From the NCBI RefSeq assembly GCF_003259225.1, contig NZ_QHJF01000015.1, positions 1-64,000 of the forward strand: a stretch of DNA of 64,000 nt, read 5' to 3'. A program made the translations under genes and the position numbers. The notes under the pieces were generated by a model. That model worked only from the letters and a program-made list of their open reading frames with translations, ran no database searches and had not been told where the DNA came from. The number at the start of each line of letters is the position of its first letter. Position 1 is the stretch's first letter. Shown one piece after another: positions 19,591-30,050 of the stretch. The stretch comes from Marinomonas arctica. GTDB lineage: Bacteria; Pseudomonadota; Gammaproteobacteria; Pseudomonadales; Marinomonadaceae.

Positions 19591-20940
19591 ATGTCGTTGA
19601 TCGGGTCAGATCGGGTAAGAGCCGTTGTCGGCTTGGGTGCGACAGGCTTGTCTTGCGTACGCTTTTTAGCCAGCAAAGGCATTGAGTTTTATGTGGTGGA
19701 TTCCCGTGAGAATCCTCCGGGTTTAGAGCAAGCAAAAGCGTTTTGTTCCGAAGATCGTATTTTTACCGGTGATTTAGATGTGCTTGAAACGCTAGGGGTG
19801 ACTGAGTTGTTTGTCAGTCCTGGTATCGCATTGCGTACACCTGTTTTGGCGCGTTTGGCTGAGCGTGGTGTGGCGATGCGCGGTGACATCGATTTGTTTT
19901 GTGATTATGTTGACGCGCCCTTTGTTGCTATTACAGGGTCTAATGCGAAAAGTACGGTGACGACTTTAGTGGCGATGTTGCTGCAAGCTTGTGGTAAAAA
20001 TACCAAAGCAGGCGGTAATTTAGGCTTGCCAGCGTTGGATCTTCTTTCTCCTGGTACGGATTTCTACGTGCTTGAGTTGTCTAGCTTCCAGCTTGAAACA
20101 ACTCACGCCCTACAAGCTGATTTGGCTTGTCTACTGAATGTGTCTGAAGATCATATGGATCGTTACAAGGATCTTTATGAATATCAACGAGCCAAACAGA
20201 AAGTCTATCGCGGCTGTAAAGCCGCTGTTTGCAATAAGCAAGATATTTTAACCGCTCCCCTGTTGGCGGAAGGTGTTCCTGTTCGTGCTTTCACTACAAA
20301 GAGCCCTGATCTCAAAGAGTATGGCATGCTCAAAGATGGGGATGGCGCTTGGTTGTGCAAAGGTGTTGAGCGCCTTTATCATACGTCTCAAATTGCCCTA
20401 AAAGGCTCGCATAATCACGCTAATGTGCTGGCGGCTTTGGCCATGCTTGAGTTGCTTGGTGTAGACGTTATGTCTGATGCGGTAGGGGAGGTATTGAAAA
20501 CCTTTGGCGGTTTGCCTCATCGCTGTGAAACCGTTCGAGTGCTAGATGGTGTAACGTATATTAATGATTCTAAAGGAACCAATGTCGGCGCTACGTTAGC
20601 GGCGTTACAGGGGCTTGGTTCTACAGCCAATAAAAAGGTGTTGTTGATAGCCGGTGGTGAAGGAAAGGGGGCTGATTTTCGTGCTCTTGCTAAGCCTATT
20701 CAGGATCTTGTGCGCATTGTTTATTTATTTGGTAAAGACGCGAATCGTATTGCTGACGTGTTGTCCTCAGATGTCGAGGTTAAGCATTTTGATACCTTGG
20801 ATCAAATTGTATTAAGTATTGCTCAAGACAGTCAGGAAGGGGACATTGCTTTGTTTTCTCCAGCCTGCGCGAGCTTAGATATGTATAAAAACTACGAAAT
20901 GCGCGGTCAGCACTTTGCTCGTTTGGTTGCAGAGTTATGA
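19591..20940 (+). CDS. murD: UDP-MurNAc-L-Ala:D-Glu ligase MurD
   Basis: MurD adds D-glutamate to UDP-MurNAc-L-Ala. The 449-residue product has a Rossmann-like N-terminal domain (VGLGATGLSCVRFL). The ATP loop is ITGSNAKSTVTTL, with Ala where E. coli has Gly, a substitution I recall from pseudomonad MurD proteins. ELSSFQLETT, NVSEDHMDRYKDL and the C-terminal YINDSKGTNVGATLAAL and SPACASLDMYKNYEMRG segments follow. It lies 9 nt after mraY and overlaps ftsW by 4 nt. Confidence 0.97.
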   Translation: MSLIGSDRVRAVVGLGATGLSCVRFLASKGIEFYVVDSRENPPGLEQAKAFCSEDRIFTGDLDVLETLGVTELFVSPGIALRTPVLARLAERGVAMRGDIDLFCDYVDAPFVAITGSNAKSTVTTLVAMLLQACGKNTKAGGNLGLPALDLLSPGTDFYVLELSSFQLETTHALQADLACLLNVSEDHMDRYKDLYEYQRAKQKVYRGCKAAVCNKQDILTAPLLAEGVPVRAFTTKSPDLKEYGMLKDGDGAWLCKGVERLYHTSQIALKGSHNHANVLAALAMLELLGVDVMSDAVGEVLKTFGGLPHRCETVRVLDGVTYINDSKGTNVGATLAALQGLGSTANKKVLLIAGGEGKGADFRALAKPIQDLVRIVYLFGKDANRIADVLSSDVEVKHFDTLDQIVLSIAQDSQEGDIALFSPACASLDMYKNYEMRGQHFARLVAEL

Positions 20941-22136
20941 CATGGCTCAGCATATTTGATCGAGTGTCTTGGCGCGAGTTTGTAAAGGTTGATGCGCTTT
21001 TTCTTGTCGCTGTCATTTCTATTTTGGCACTGGGTATGGTGATGGTGTCTAGTGCATCCATTTCTATATCAGAAAGTATTCACGGCCATCCGTATTTTTT
21101 TATGAGGAGGCAGTTACTTTATCTGGTTTTGGGTTTGGCGTTTGGCTGGCTTCTTTTGTCGTTACCGACGAGCCAGTTACAGCAATGGGGCATCCTTATG
21201 ATGGGGTTGTCCTTGATCTTGCTCATTCTTGTGCTGGTTCCCGGTATTGGGAAAAGCGTCAACGGCAGTCGTCGTTGGATCAATTTGGTGGTGTTTAACC
21301 TTCAGGCCTCTGAGGTCGCAAAAGTTTGTATGGTGGTCTATGTCTCTGGCTATTTGGTGCGAAGAGCCGACCGTGTCAGGGAAAGTTGGGTAGGGTTCGT
21401 TTTACCTCTTTGTCTATGTAGCATCTTTCTTCTCTTTTTGCTATTTGAGCCAGACTTTGGGGCTTCTGTTGTGTTGCTGGGCACCGTGATGGTGCTGCTC
21501 TTTTTGGGCGGTGCTCCCTTGTATCAGTTTTTATTACTGATGGTAGCGGCGGTTTGTATGCTTGGTGTCGTGGCGATTTCGGAAAGTTACCGTTTGAAGC
21601 GTTTGTTGAATTTCATTGATCCATGGGCCGACCCTTTTAACGAGGGGTATCAACTTAGTCAGGCGTTAATTGCTTACGGTCGAGGTGAGTGGTTTGGTCT
21701 GGGCTTGGGGAATAGCGTACAGAAATTGGCTTATTTGCCGGAAGCGCATACGGATTTTGTGTTTTCTATTTGGGTCGAAGAGACGGGCATGTTTGGTGGG
21801 CTGCTGCTGATTTGTTTGTTTGCTTTACTGGTCGGACGTGCTTTCAAAATCGGTCATAAAGCCATGGCTCTTTCTCGTCCTTTTGCTGGTTATATGTGCT
21901 TTGGTTTTGCCATTTTGGTTCTGGCGCAAGTGATTATAAACATCGGAGTAAATACGGGTTTTTTGCCGACAAAAGGTTTGACATTACCTTTGATCAGCTA
22001 CGGTGGTAGTAGTCTAATTATCACGTTGGGTAGCCTGTTTGTGGTAGCGCGAGTGGATGTTGAGAATCGTCGAGTTGAGTATGGTGGTGACACAGACTCA
22101 TCTGGTGTAAGTGGCCTGAAAGAGAGCAGGAAATGA
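20937..22136 (+). CDS. ftsW: Septal peptidoglycan glycosyltransferase FtsW
   Basis: FtsW is the SEDS-family lipid II polymerase that works with FtsI at the septum. The 399-residue polytopic protein shows GIGKSVNGSRRWI, FQASEVAK-like NLQASEVAKV and LLFEPDFGASVVL, which carries the catalytic Asp of SEDS proteins. GLGLGNSVQKLAYLPEAHTDF and the C-terminal NTGFLPTKGLTLPLISYGGS follow. About ten membrane segments are visible. It overlaps murD and murG by 4 nt each. Confidence 0.97.
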   Translation: MTWLSIFDRVSWREFVKVDALFLVAVISILALGMVMVSSASISISESIHGHPYFFMRRQLLYLVLGLAFGWLLLSLPTSQLQQWGILMMGLSLILLILVLVPGIGKSVNGSRRWINLVVFNLQASEVAKVCMVVYVSGYLVRRADRVRESWVGFVLPLCLCSIFLLFLLFEPDFGASVVLLGTVMVLLFLGGAPLYQFLLLMVAAVCMLGVVAISESYRLKRLLNFIDPWADPFNEGYQLSQALIAYGRGEWFGLGLGNSVQKLAYLPEAHTDFVFSIWVEETGMFGGLLLICLFALLVGRAFKIGHKAMALSRPFAGYMCFGFAILVLAQVIINIGVNTGFLPTKGLTLPLISYGGSSLIITLGSLFVVARVDVENRRVEYGGDTDSSGVSGLKESRK

Positions 22137-23206
22137 ATAAGGTAAGAAAAGTCATTATAATGGCTGGCGGAACAGGGGGGCATATTTACCCAGCTTTGGC
22201 CTGTGCGCAGAACTTTAAGGATCAAGGGTTCCATGTTCAGTGGCTTGGCTCTAAAGGTGGAATGGAAGAGTCTCTTGTGCCTAAACATGACATAGAGTTG
22301 CATTCTTTGTCGATCAAGGGAGTAAGGGGTAAGGGTATACTTGGCCTGCTGGCGGCCCCTTTTAGAATTTTGCACGCTGTTGGTCAGGCGGTGGCCGTTT
22401 TGCAAAAAGTGAAACCGGATATTGTTTTAGGTATGGGGGGGTTCGTTGCAGGACCAGGAGGTTTGGCCGCTCGACTGTTAGGTATTCCACTGGCTATTCA
22501 TGAGCAAAATGCCGTTGCTGGAACAACGAATAAGCTGCTTGCCAGAGTTGCGAGTGTGAGGTTGCAGGCTTTCGACGGCGCGCTTACCAATGCTATTAGT
22601 GTCGGCAACCCTATTCGCAGTAATATTTTAGAGCAGCGTGTTCGTGAGCCAAGAAACGGTTCGGCAAGGCCGTTGCGATTGCTGGTTGTTGGGGGGAGTT
22701 TAGGGGCAAAAGCCATTAATGATGTCATGCCTCAAGTCTTAGCCGAATGGCCTTTCTCTCAGCGTCTGGATATTTGGCATCAAACGGGTATGCGTCATTT
22801 TGAAGCGGTATCTGAGTTGTATGAAGAGGCTGGTGTAAAAGCCCGTGTACAGGCTTACTTGGATAACATGGATCAAGCGTATTATTGGGCAGATCTTGTA
22901 TTGTGTCGAGCGGGAGCGATGACAGTAAGTGAGTTAGCTGTTGCAGGCCTACCTTCTATTTTGGTGCCTTTTCCGCATGCCATCGATGATCACCAAACAG
23001 CGAATGCTCGTTATTTAGAGCAGGTTGGAGCAGCCTACCTACTGCCTCAGACGCAGTTGAACTGCGAAAAAGTTATTTCTTTGCTTTCTGAATTTGTAGA
23101 GGGCGATGAGACGTTATTGAAAATGGGTGAGCAAGCGAAGTCAATGGCTCATCCCAATGCGACACAAGATGTTGTTGCACATTGTTTAAGGTTAATAAAA
23201 TCATGA
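22133..23206 (+). CDS. murG: Lipid II synthase MurG (GlcNAc transferase)
   Basis: MurG transfers GlcNAc to lipid I, forming lipid II on the inner leaflet. The 357-residue GT-B enzyme begins [19 protein letters not shown] with the glycine-rich GGTGGH loop. [49 protein letters not shown] and the UDP-GlcNAc-binding [19 protein letters not shown] follow. The stop overlaps the murC start (ATGA). Confidence 0.98.
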   Translation: MNKVRKVIIMAGGTGGHIYPALACAQNFKDQGFHVQWLGSKGGMEESLVPKHDIELHSLSIKGVRGKGILGLLAAPFRILHAVGQAVAVLQKVKPDIVLGMGGFVAGPGGLAARLLGIPLAIHEQNAVAGTTNKLLARVASVRLQAFDGALTNAISVGNPIRSNILEQRVREPRNGSARPLRLLVVGGSLGAKAINDVMPQVLAEWPFSQRLDIWHQTGMRHFEAVSELYEEAGVKARVQAYLDNMDQAYYWADLVLCRAGAMTVSELAVAGLPSILVPFPHAIDDHQTANARYLEQVGAAYLLPQTQLNCEKVISLLSEFVEGDETLLKMGEQAKSMAHPNATQDVVAHCLRLIKS

Positions 23207-24624
23207 TTGATAATAAAGCTCAGTACGATATTCCTACCATGCGCCGTATTCAGAATATCCATTTCATTGGTATTGGTGGTGTGGGCATGTGTGGTATCGC
23301 CGAAGTGTTGCATAACCAGGGTTACCAAGTGTCAGGTTCTGATCTGAAATCGTCGTCGACAACAGAGCGCTTAGAAGGGCTCGGTATTAAGGTGTATCTT
23401 GGGCACGTGGAAGAAAACGTTTATGACGCTCACGTCATTGTTGTTTCTACGGCGATAAATGAGCAAAACCCAGAAATTATTTGGGGTAAAGAGAATCGTA
23501 TTCCCATCGTCCGTCGAGCGGAAATGCTAGCCGAGTTAATGCGCTATCGTCATGGTATTGCGGTTGCGGGTACGCATGGAAAAACCACGACCACGAGTTT
23601 AATGGCGTCTATTTTGGCGGCGACAGGTGAAGCGCCAACCTTTGTAATAGGCGGACGTTTGACCAGTGCTGGTGCTAATGCGCAGCTGGGTAGTAGTGCT
23701 TATCTTGTGGCAGAAGCAGACGAGAGTGATGCGTCATTCCTGCACTTACAGCCACAAACCGTGATCGTCACCAATATTGATGCAGATCATATGGACACTT
23801 ACGACGGTGATTTTGAGAAGGTCAAGCATACCTTTATCGAGTTTGTGCATAATTTGCCTTTTTACGGCCTCGCTGTGATGTGCGTTGATGATGAAAACGT
23901 GCGTGAGATTTTGCCATCATTAAGTCGACCTATTTTGACGTATGGCATTGATCAAGAAGCGGATTTTTATGCGACGGATATTGTGCAGATCGGGCGCTAT
24001 TGTGAGTTTTTGGCGCACCGTCCAGATGGTGAGCCGCTGAAAATTCGTTTGCCTATGCCGGGTCGTCATAATGTGCTGAATGCCCTGGCGACCATTGCGG
24101 TTGCAACAGATTTGGGTGTGGATGCCACGGCCATTCAAGCCGGTCTGATGGGGTTTGAGGGGGTTGGTCGTCGTTTCCAAGAGCAAAAGCCACTCGCATT
24201 ATCTGACGGCTCAAGTGTGATGTTTGTTGATGATTATGGTCACCACCCAAGCGAGGTTTTGGCCACAATAAAAGCGATACGTGCAGGCTGGCCTGAAAAG
24301 CGTTTGGTGATGGTCTATCAGCCGCACCGCTACACTCGAACTCGTGATCTGTATGAGGATTTTGTGCGCGTTTTGTCTCAAGTGGATGTATTGCTGTTGC
24401 TTGATGTGTATTCGGCAGGTGAAAACACCATCAATGGGGCGGACAGTCGTTCATTATGCGGCAGCATTCGCCAGCGCGGCAATGTTGATCCAATTCATGT
24501 TGGTGGTGAGGCGGATTTGCGTTCTATTTTGAGCAACGTTTTGCGTGATGGGGATTTGTTGATCACGCAAGGGGCAGGCGATATTGGTATGGTATCCAAA
24601 AATTTATCAGTGAGTGGTATTTAA
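23203..24624 (+). CDS. murC: UDP-MurNAc:L-alanine ligase MurC
   Basis: MurC adds L-alanine to UDP-MurNAc, the first peptide step. Motifs are [20 protein letters not shown] (UDP binding), [14 protein letters not shown] (ATP loop), [28 protein letters not shown] and [15 protein letters not shown]. The frame is open from a TTG at 23182. The ATG at 23203 overlaps the murG stop by 4 nt in the pattern of this operon and gives 473 residues with a normal N-terminus, so it is chosen. Confidence 0.97.
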   Translation: MIDNKAQYDIPTMRRIQNIHFIGIGGVGMCGIAEVLHNQGYQVSGSDLKSSSTTERLEGLGIKVYLGHVEENVYDAHVIVVSTAINEQNPEIIWGKENRIPIVRRAEMLAELMRYRHGIAVAGTHGKTTTTSLMASILAATGEAPTFVIGGRLTSAGANAQLGSSAYLVAEADESDASFLHLQPQTVIVTNIDADHMDTYDGDFEKVKHTFIEFVHNLPFYGLAVMCVDDENVREILPSLSRPILTYGIDQEADFYATDIVQIGRYCEFLAHRPDGEPLKIRLPMPGRHNVLNALATIAVATDLGVDATAIQAGLMGFEGVGRRFQEQKPLALSDGSSVMFVDDYGHHPSEVLATIKAIRAGWPEKRLVMVYQPHRYTRTRDLYEDFVRVLSQVDVLLLLDVYSAGENTINGADSRSLCGSIRQRGNVDPIHVGGEADLRSILSNVLRDGDLLITQGAGDIGMVSKNLSVSGI

Positions 24625-24625
24625 T

Positions 24626-25579
24626 ATGGCACAAACACTTAAAGATTCCGTTATCGCCGTGATTTATGGTGGGCGTTCTGCTGAGCGTGATGTTTCCATG
24701 CAGAGTGGCCCTTTGGTTGCTGAGGGGCTGCGTTCGAAAGGGTTTAATGTTGTCGAACTCGACCTTTATGGGCCTGGTGCGTCATTCGATCCTATTGTTC
24801 AGTTGCAATCGATTGAGTTTGATCTGGCTTTTATTGCTCTTCACGGCGGTGAAGGAGAGGACGGGCGAGTTCAGGCTTTGCTTGAAATGCTTGGTAAGCC
24901 CTATACCGGAAGTTCGCCTTTGTCATGTGGTCTGGCAATGGACAAGGTCTTAACGAAGCGTTTTTGGAATGGTATTGGCATTCCGACGCCGGCTTATCTG
25001 TCTTTTGTCAATCATGCTGATGCGGATGCGATTGAGCAGCAAATGTCTTATCCAATGATTGTTAAGCCTTCTAGAGAAGGTTCTACCATTGGTATTAACA
25101 AAGCGATGAATCGATCTGAGCTTGATGAGGCTCTTTTGAAGGCGCTTGAATATGATTCTGACATCTTGGTTGAAGAGTTTGTTGATGGGCCTGAATTCAC
25201 GATTACGATTATTGATGATGTCGCTTATCCACCAATAGGTTTAAAGCCTGCTCCAGATCATAAGCTTTATGATTATGAGGCGAAGTACATAGCGAACGAT
25301 ACGCAGTACCTGTTGCCGTGTGGGTTGAATGAAGATGATGAAAATGAATTGCAAATGTTGGCGCTAGATGCGTATCGATCATTAGGTTGTTCTGGTTGGG
25401 GGCGTGTTGATGTAATGCGTGATCAAGCGGGCGTGTTTTGGGTGTTAGAAGTTAATACAGCGCCTGGGATGACGTCGCACAGTTTGGTTCCTATGGCGGC
25501 CAAGTATGTGGGGATTGATTATGCTTCATTAGTTGAAAAAATTGCGCAAAATGCTTGGGATAAAGTAGGGCGTGATTGA
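24626..25579 (+). CDS. ddl: D-alanine-D-alanine ligase (DdlB-type)
   Basis: Ddl joins two D-alanines for the MurF reaction. The 317-residue ATP-grasp enzyme starts at the ATG at 24626 (MAQTLKDSVIAVIYGGRSAE), 1 nt after the murC stop. The earlier in-frame GTG at 24614 lies inside murC. Motifs are ALHGGEGEDGRVQALLEMLG, YTGSSPLSCGLAMDKVLTK, KPSREGSTIGI and the metal and ATP site EVNTAPGMTSHSLVPMAA. Its position in the dcw cluster before ftsQ marks it as the DdlB orthologue. Confidence 0.96.
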   Translation: MAQTLKDSVIAVIYGGRSAERDVSMQSGPLVAEGLRSKGFNVVELDLYGPGASFDPIVQLQSIEFDLAFIALHGGEGEDGRVQALLEMLGKPYTGSSPLSCGLAMDKVLTKRFWNGIGIPTPAYLSFVNHADADAIEQQMSYPMIVKPSREGSTIGINKAMNRSELDEALLKALEYDSDILVEEFVDGPEFTITIIDDVAYPPIGLKPAPDHKLYDYEAKYIANDTQYLLPCGLNEDDENELQMLALDAYRSLGCSGWGRVDVMRDQAGVFWVLEVNTAPGMTSHSLVPMAAKYVGIDYASLVEKIAQNAWDKVGRD

Positions 25580-25582
25580 TTT

Positions 25583-26263
25583 ATGAGGATAGCGGCACTA
25601 ATAGGGGCGATTTTATTGATAATCGTTGCCACTTTTCAGGGCGACGATTCCCCCGATACCTGGTTTGCTATTCAAAAGGTTGAAATAAAGGGTCAACTAA
25701 AGTACGCAACGGAAGAAGAGCTGCAGTCTAATTATTCTTCTTTGTTGGGTCAGAGTCTTTTAAGAGTCTCTTTGTCGAGTGTGATGGATGTCGTTTTGTC
25801 ATCAGAGTGGGTGGCAAGCGCAGAGATTCGTAAAGTTTGGCCAAATACGTTGCAGGTCCTTGTTCATGAACATACGCCTCTTGCATACTGGGGAGATAGG
25901 CAATTGATCTCCACCTCAGCGGTTATTATTGCGCCGCCTAAGTTACCAGATTTGCCGCTTACGCGGTTTTATGGTCCCGAAGACTCCAGTGGTGTCGTGC
26001 TTGAGCAGTTTGGTCTGATTAGTCAGGTGCTTGCGTCTACTTCTTTGCGTGTTGCCACTCTTACTTTAGAGCCAAGGGGCGCTTGGAATATAATTTTTAC
26101 CAATGGTGTAGAGGTTAAGCTGGGTCGAGAGGATATTTTAGAAAGATTACAGCGCTTTATAGCCGTGTATAAGAGTGATTTATCGGGTAGAATAGATCAG
26201 ATAACATCAGTCGATGCTCGTTATCCTCATGGGATAGCGGTAGGTTGGAAGCAAAATAAATGA
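25583..26263 (+). CDS. ftsQ: Cell division protein FtsQ
   Basis: FtsQ is a bitopic division protein that recruits FtsL and FtsB. The 226-residue product has a very short cytoplasmic tail and a membrane segment at about residues 3-19 (IAALIGAILLIIVATF). A POTRA domain starts at WFAIQKVEIKGQLKYAT, and the beta domain contains VRKVWPNTLQV-like IRKVWPNTLQVLVHEHTP and AYWGDRQLIS. It is shorter than E. coli FtsQ (276) mainly at both ends. It lies 3 nt after ddl. Confidence 0.94.
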   Translation: MRIAALIGAILLIIVATFQGDDSPDTWFAIQKVEIKGQLKYATEEELQSNYSSLLGQSLLRVSLSSVMDVVLSSEWVASAEIRKVWPNTLQVLVHEHTPLAYWGDRQLISTSAVIIAPPKLPDLPLTRFYGPEDSSGVVLEQFGLISQVLASTSLRVATLTLEPRGAWNIIFTNGVEVKLGREDILERLQRFIAVYKSDLSGRIDQITSVDARYPHGIAVGWKQNK

Positions 26264-26338
26264 TATTGGCCTGTTTGTTGCTTTTTTAAACAGTAATGAA
26301 GGGCTTGTCATAACAACACGTGATGCCGGGAAGGTGAA

Positions 26339-27610
26339 ATGATAGTCGGTTTGGATGTAGGCACATCGAAAGTTATTTGTTTGGTTGGCGAAGTTCTGGC
26401 TGATGGTAGTTTGGAAATTGTCGGTATTGGCTCTCATAGTTCAAAAGGCATGAAGCGTGGTGTTGTTATAAACATAGAGTCAACGGTTCAATCGATTCAA
26501 CGTGCAGTTGAAGAGGCGGAGCTAATGGCGGGTTGTAACATACATTCAGTTTATGTCAGTGTGGCAGGTAGCCATATTCGAAGCTTGAACTCGCATGGCA
26601 TTGTTGCTGTTAAAAATGGTGAAGTGCAAAAAGAAGATATTGATCGAGTGATTGATGCGGCTCAAGCTGTGCCGATTTCTTCTGATCAGCGAGTATTGCA
26701 TATTTTGCCTCAGGAATACCACATAGACTCTCAAGAAGGCATTAAAGATCCTTTGGGTATGTCTGGTGTTCGTCTTGAAGCGAATGTGCATTTGATTTCT
26801 GGTGCGGTTAACGCCGTAATGAATGTTGAGAAGTGTATTAAGCGCTGTGGGCTTGGGGTTGATGGCGTTATTTTGTCTCAGCTCGCTTCCAGTGAGTCAT
26901 CTTTGAGTGAAGATGAAAAAGACTTGGGTGTGTGCCTGATTGATATTGGTGCCGGAACATCTGATATTGCCGTCTGGCTTGATGGTGCGCTACACCATAC
27001 TGCCGTTGTGCCTGTTGCAGGTGATCAGGTGACTAATGATATTTCAATGGCTTTGCGTACCCCGACTCAACATGCTGAAGAGATTAAAGTAAAATACGCT
27101 TGTGCTATGTCCTCAATGGCGTCTGCAGAGCAGGTTTTGCAAGTGCCCAGTGTGGGCGATCGTCAGCCAAGATCCATCACTCGTCATGCTTTGACTGAGG
27201 TGGTTGAGGCTCGATATGAAGAAATTTACAATTTAATTTTAGATGAGTTAAGACGCAGCGGTTATGCCGAGCGAATCCCTGCAGGTATTGTAATTACTGG
27301 GGGGACGTCGCTTATGGAAGGTGCGGCAGAGCTGGCAGAAAAGGTATTTCAGATGCCAGTTCGATTATCTTTACCAGATTGTACTAAAGGAATGTCTGAC
27401 ATTGTCGATAACCCTATATATTCAACAAGCGTTGGATTATTGGCTTATGGTAGTAAAGAGGCTGACGTAACTGAAATCTCGAAACGGATGATGTCTAAGA
27501 CGCAAACTAAACGAGAAACATCAGTTCTGGCTCCTAAAGAAATCGGACCATCTTTCAGTGCAACGAAGGCGTGGCAGAAATTAAAACACTGGTTTCAAAG
27601 TTATATTTAG
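26339..27610 (+). CDS. ftsA: Cell division protein FtsA
   Basis: FtsA is the actin-like membrane tether of the Z ring. The 423-residue product begins with the phosphate-1 loop MIVGLDVGTSKVICLVGE. It contains the 1C domain (GVVINIESTVQSIQRAVEEAE), DIGAGTSDIAVW (phosphate 2), GIVITGGTSLMEG (adenosine loop) and a C-terminal amphipathic helix AWQKLKHWFQSYI for membrane binding. The ATG follows GGAAGGTG, and an in-frame TGA lies 18 nt upstream, so the start cannot move far. The 75-nt gap after ftsQ may hold an ftsAZ promoter. Confidence 0.97.
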   Translation: MIVGLDVGTSKVICLVGEVLADGSLEIVGIGSHSSKGMKRGVVINIESTVQSIQRAVEEAELMAGCNIHSVYVSVAGSHIRSLNSHGIVAVKNGEVQKEDIDRVIDAAQAVPISSDQRVLHILPQEYHIDSQEGIKDPLGMSGVRLEANVHLISGAVNAVMNVEKCIKRCGLGVDGVILSQLASSESSLSEDEKDLGVCLIDIGAGTSDIAVWLDGALHHTAVVPVAGDQVTNDISMALRTPTQHAEEIKVKYACAMSSMASAEQVLQVPSVGDRQPRSITRHALTEVVEARYEEIYNLILDELRRSGYAERIPAGIVITGGTSLMEGAAELAEKVFQMPVRLSLPDCTKGMSDIVDNPIYSTSVGLLAYGSKEADVTEISKRMMSKTQTKRETSVLAPKEIGPSFSATKAWQKLKHWFQSYI

Positions 27611-27649
27611 TCAGAATTGATTATGAATTTATTGAGGAGCGATAAGCCC

Positions 27650-28882
27650 ATGAATGTCTTTGATTTAGCCGAAGATAATCTATCAGATAACGCTGTTATA
27701 AAAGTAATTGGTGTTGGCGGTGGCGGTGGTAATGCTGTTCGTCACATGCTTGAAAATCGTTTGGAAGGTGTTGAGTTTATTTGTGCCAACACGGATTCCA
27801 AAGCATTAATCGGTTTCGAAACGGGTGTTTCTTTGCAGTTAGGGTCAACCATCACCAAAGGGTTGGGTGCTGGTGCGAATCCAGAGGTTGGTCGTGATTC
27901 TGCTTTGGAAGATCAGGAAAAAATCACCCAGTTACTAACGGGTGCTGACATGGTGTTTATTACGGCCGGTATGGGCGGTGGTACGGGAACAGGGGCTGCA
28001 CCAGTTATTGCAAAGGTCGCTCGTGAACTCGGTATACTGACGGTCGCTGTTGTGACCAAGCCTTTTCCTTTTGAAGGTCGTCGTCGTGCCAGAGTGGCAG
28101 AAGAGGGTGTAAGAGAGTTGCGAGAAAATGTCGACTCTTTGATCACGGTTCCGAATGAGCGTCTTTTGCCTGTTTTAGGTAAGAATATTTCGTTATTGAA
28201 GGCATTTGGTGAAGCGAATAACGTTTTGTTTAATGCCGTTCAAGGTATAACGGATTTGATTATGCGCCCAGGTTTAATCAACGTCGACTTTGCAGATGTA
28301 AGAACGGTTATGTCTGAGATGGGTATGGCGATGATGGGAACAGGGTCTGCTTCTGGTGACGATAGAGCAAGAGTGGCTGCTGAGGCGGCAATTCATAACC
28401 CGTTATTGGAAGATATCAATCTCAGGGGTGCGCGAGGCGTACTGGTAAACATTACTGCTAACGAAGAAGTTGGTTTGTCTGAGTTTACTGAGGTTGGCGC
28501 GATTATTGAAGAATATGCGTCTGAGGACGCTACCGTCGTGATTGGTTGTGCAATTGATCCTAGCGTAGGGGATGAAATGCGAGTCACGGTGGTTGCAACT
28601 GGTTTAGAGGGTCGCTCTACAGCTGAATTTCAATCTGCTGTTGGTGAATCTGTTGTCTCTCAACCGGTTATGGCAAAGGTCGGGCAATCTGCTGAAAGTA
28701 GTAATGATGTAAAAGCGGCGGTTGCTCAGCCTGTGTCGAAGCCTTCATCAACGATGAAGGTGGAAAAGGTGGAGAAAAGCTTGAGCGAGAAGAATGAGTC
28801 AGTGGATTCAACTTCGATTTCAAGTGGCGATAAATTATCGTATTTGGACATTCCAGCATTTTTACGTCGTCAAGCTGACTAG
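27650..28882 (+). CDS. ftsZ: Cell division GTPase FtsZ
   Basis: FtsZ is the tubulin-like GTPase that assembles the division ring. The product has [15 protein letters not shown], the tubulin signature [15 protein letters not shown], the T7 loop ([15 protein letters not shown]) and a variable linker (about residues 320-390). The conserved C-terminal peptide [12 protein letters not shown] binds FtsA and ZipA. The start ATG at 27650 has GAGGAG upstream and gives 410 residues. The frame is open from a TTG at 27617, but that would add an extension not seen in the family. Confidence 0.97.
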   Translation: MNVFDLAEDNLSDNAVIKVIGVGGGGGNAVRHMLENRLEGVEFICANTDSKALIGFETGVSLQLGSTITKGLGAGANPEVGRDSALEDQEKITQLLTGADMVFITAGMGGGTGTGAAPVIAKVARELGILTVAVVTKPFPFEGRRRARVAEEGVRELRENVDSLITVPNERLLPVLGKNISLLKAFGEANNVLFNAVQGITDLIMRPGLINVDFADVRTVMSEMGMAMMGTGSASGDDRARVAAEAAIHNPLLEDINLRGARGVLVNITANEEVGLSEFTEVGAIIEEYASEDATVVIGCAIDPSVGDEMRVTVVATGLEGRSTAEFQSAVGESVVSQPVMAKVGQSAESSNDVKAAVAQPVSKPSSTMKVEKVEKSLSEKNESVDSTSISSGDKLSYLDIPAFLRRQAD

Positions 28883-28936
28883 TTTGAGTAAAAACGATGC
28901 AATATCAGTATGTTGGATTGTATAAAAAATGTGTTA

Positions 28937-28965
28937 TTGATACTATTTTTTATAAGAATAGTATC
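28937..28965 (+). promoter_or_regulatory. Possible lpxC promoter within a 9-bp inverted repeat
   Basis: TTGATA (28937-28942) and TAGTAT (28959-28964) are 16 nt apart and end 25 nt before the lpxC ATG. The same bases form a perfect inverted repeat GATACTATT/AATAGTATC (28939-28947 with 28957-28965). No T run follows, so this is more likely a promoter or operator than a terminator. Confidence 0.45.
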
Positions 28966-28989
28966 CAGTCATAAAAATGTAGGAATATA

Positions 28990-29907
28990 ATGGTACGCCA
29001 ACACACACTAAAAAACATTATTCGAGCAACTGGAGTGGGACTACACTCTGGCGAAAAAGTGTATTTGACACTAAAGCCTGCCCCTGTTAACACAGGTATT
29101 ATATTTGTTCGTACAGACTTGGATCCAGTTGTTGAGATTCATGGTGATGCACGAGCAGTTGGGTCAACAAATTTTGCTACGGCTTTATGTCAAGGTGATG
29201 TGAAGGTAAGTACTGTAGAGCATTTGTTGTCTGCCATGGCAGGATTGGGTGTTGATAACGCTTATGTAGAAGTGAGTGCTAGTGAGATTCCGCTTATGGA
29301 TGGAAGTGCTAGTCCCTTTGTTTTTCTTCTGCAGTCAGCTGGTCTAGAAGCGCAAAATGCTTTGAAACGATTCATTCGAGTCAAAAAACCGATTCGCGTT
29401 GATGAAGGTGATAAGTTCGCTTCATTGGAGCCTCACTCAGGTTTTCGCTTGTCCTTTACTATTGACTTTCAGCATCCAGCCATAGGTGAAGATGTTCAGA
29501 GCACATCATTTGATTTCTCAACGACAACTTTTGTTAAAGAGATTAGTCGTGCAAGAACATTTGGTTTTATGAAGGATCTTGAGTACTTTAAAAACAATAA
29601 CCTTGCTCGTGGAGCAAACATGGAAAACGCCATCGTTCTTGATGACTACCGTGTTTTAAACGATGAAGGTTTACGTTACCGCGATGAATTAGTGCGCCAC
29701 AAGATATTGGACGCGATTGGTGATCTATATCTTCTTGGGCACAGCCTTATTGGTGAGTATAAAGCTTACAAATCAGGTCATGCACTAAACAACAAGCTTT
29801 TGCTGGCGTTACTTGAACATCAAGATGCTTGGGAATACGTGGTATTTGAAGATGAAGCTCAAATGAATCCGATTTCTTATGTAGAGCCAGCATTTGTTGG
29901 TGCTTAA
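28990..29907 (+). CDS. lpxC: UDP-3-O-acyl-GlcNAc deacetylase LpxC
   Basis: LpxC is the zinc deacetylase that commits precursors to lipid A. The 305-residue product starts [18 protein letters not shown]. It contains the zinc His in [17 protein letters not shown], the [15 protein letters not shown] segment, [13 protein letters not shown] and the second zinc site [19 protein letters not shown] follows GTAGGAATATA. It ends the dcw region, with an intrinsic terminator just downstream. Confidence 0.98.
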   Translation: MVRQHTLKNIIRATGVGLHSGEKVYLTLKPAPVNTGIIFVRTDLDPVVEIHGDARAVGSTNFATALCQGDVKVSTVEHLLSAMAGLGVDNAYVEVSASEIPLMDGSASPFVFLLQSAGLEAQNALKRFIRVKKPIRVDEGDKFASLEPHSGFRLSFTIDFQHPAIGEDVQSTSFDFSTTTFVKEISRARTFGFMKDLEYFKNNNLARGANMENAIVLDDYRVLNDEGLRYRDELVRHKILDAIGDLYLLGHSLIGEYKAYKSGHALNNKLLLALLEHQDAWEYVVFEDEAQMNPISYVEPAFVGA

Positions 29908-29935
29908 TAAGTGATTAATTCTTGATCGGATTGTG

Positions 29936-29964
29936 AAAAACCAGACTATATGTCTGGTTTTTTT
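29936..29964 (+). terminator. Terminator after lpxC
   Basis: Stem AAAAACCAGAC/GTCTGGTTTTT with a TATAT loop, then a T run. It begins 29 nt after the lpxC stop and closes the dcw cluster. Confidence 0.9.
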
Positions 29965-30050
29965 GTATTTAGGTCCTTGATATTTCATGTTTTGTCACAC
30001 ATTACCATGATAGACTGTCTTTATTACTAATTGGCTACGATGAGTTCAAG

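Noticed and set aside
19930-19975. MurD ATP loop GSNAKST instead of GSNGKST as a sign of inactivation
   Set aside because: As I recall, the same Ala occurs in pseudomonad MurD, the other motifs are intact, and the gene is essential, so it is a normal variant.
27617-27649. Earlier TTG or ATG starts for ftsZ
   Set aside because: GAGGAG precedes the ATG at 27650, and the extra residues do not resemble FtsZ.
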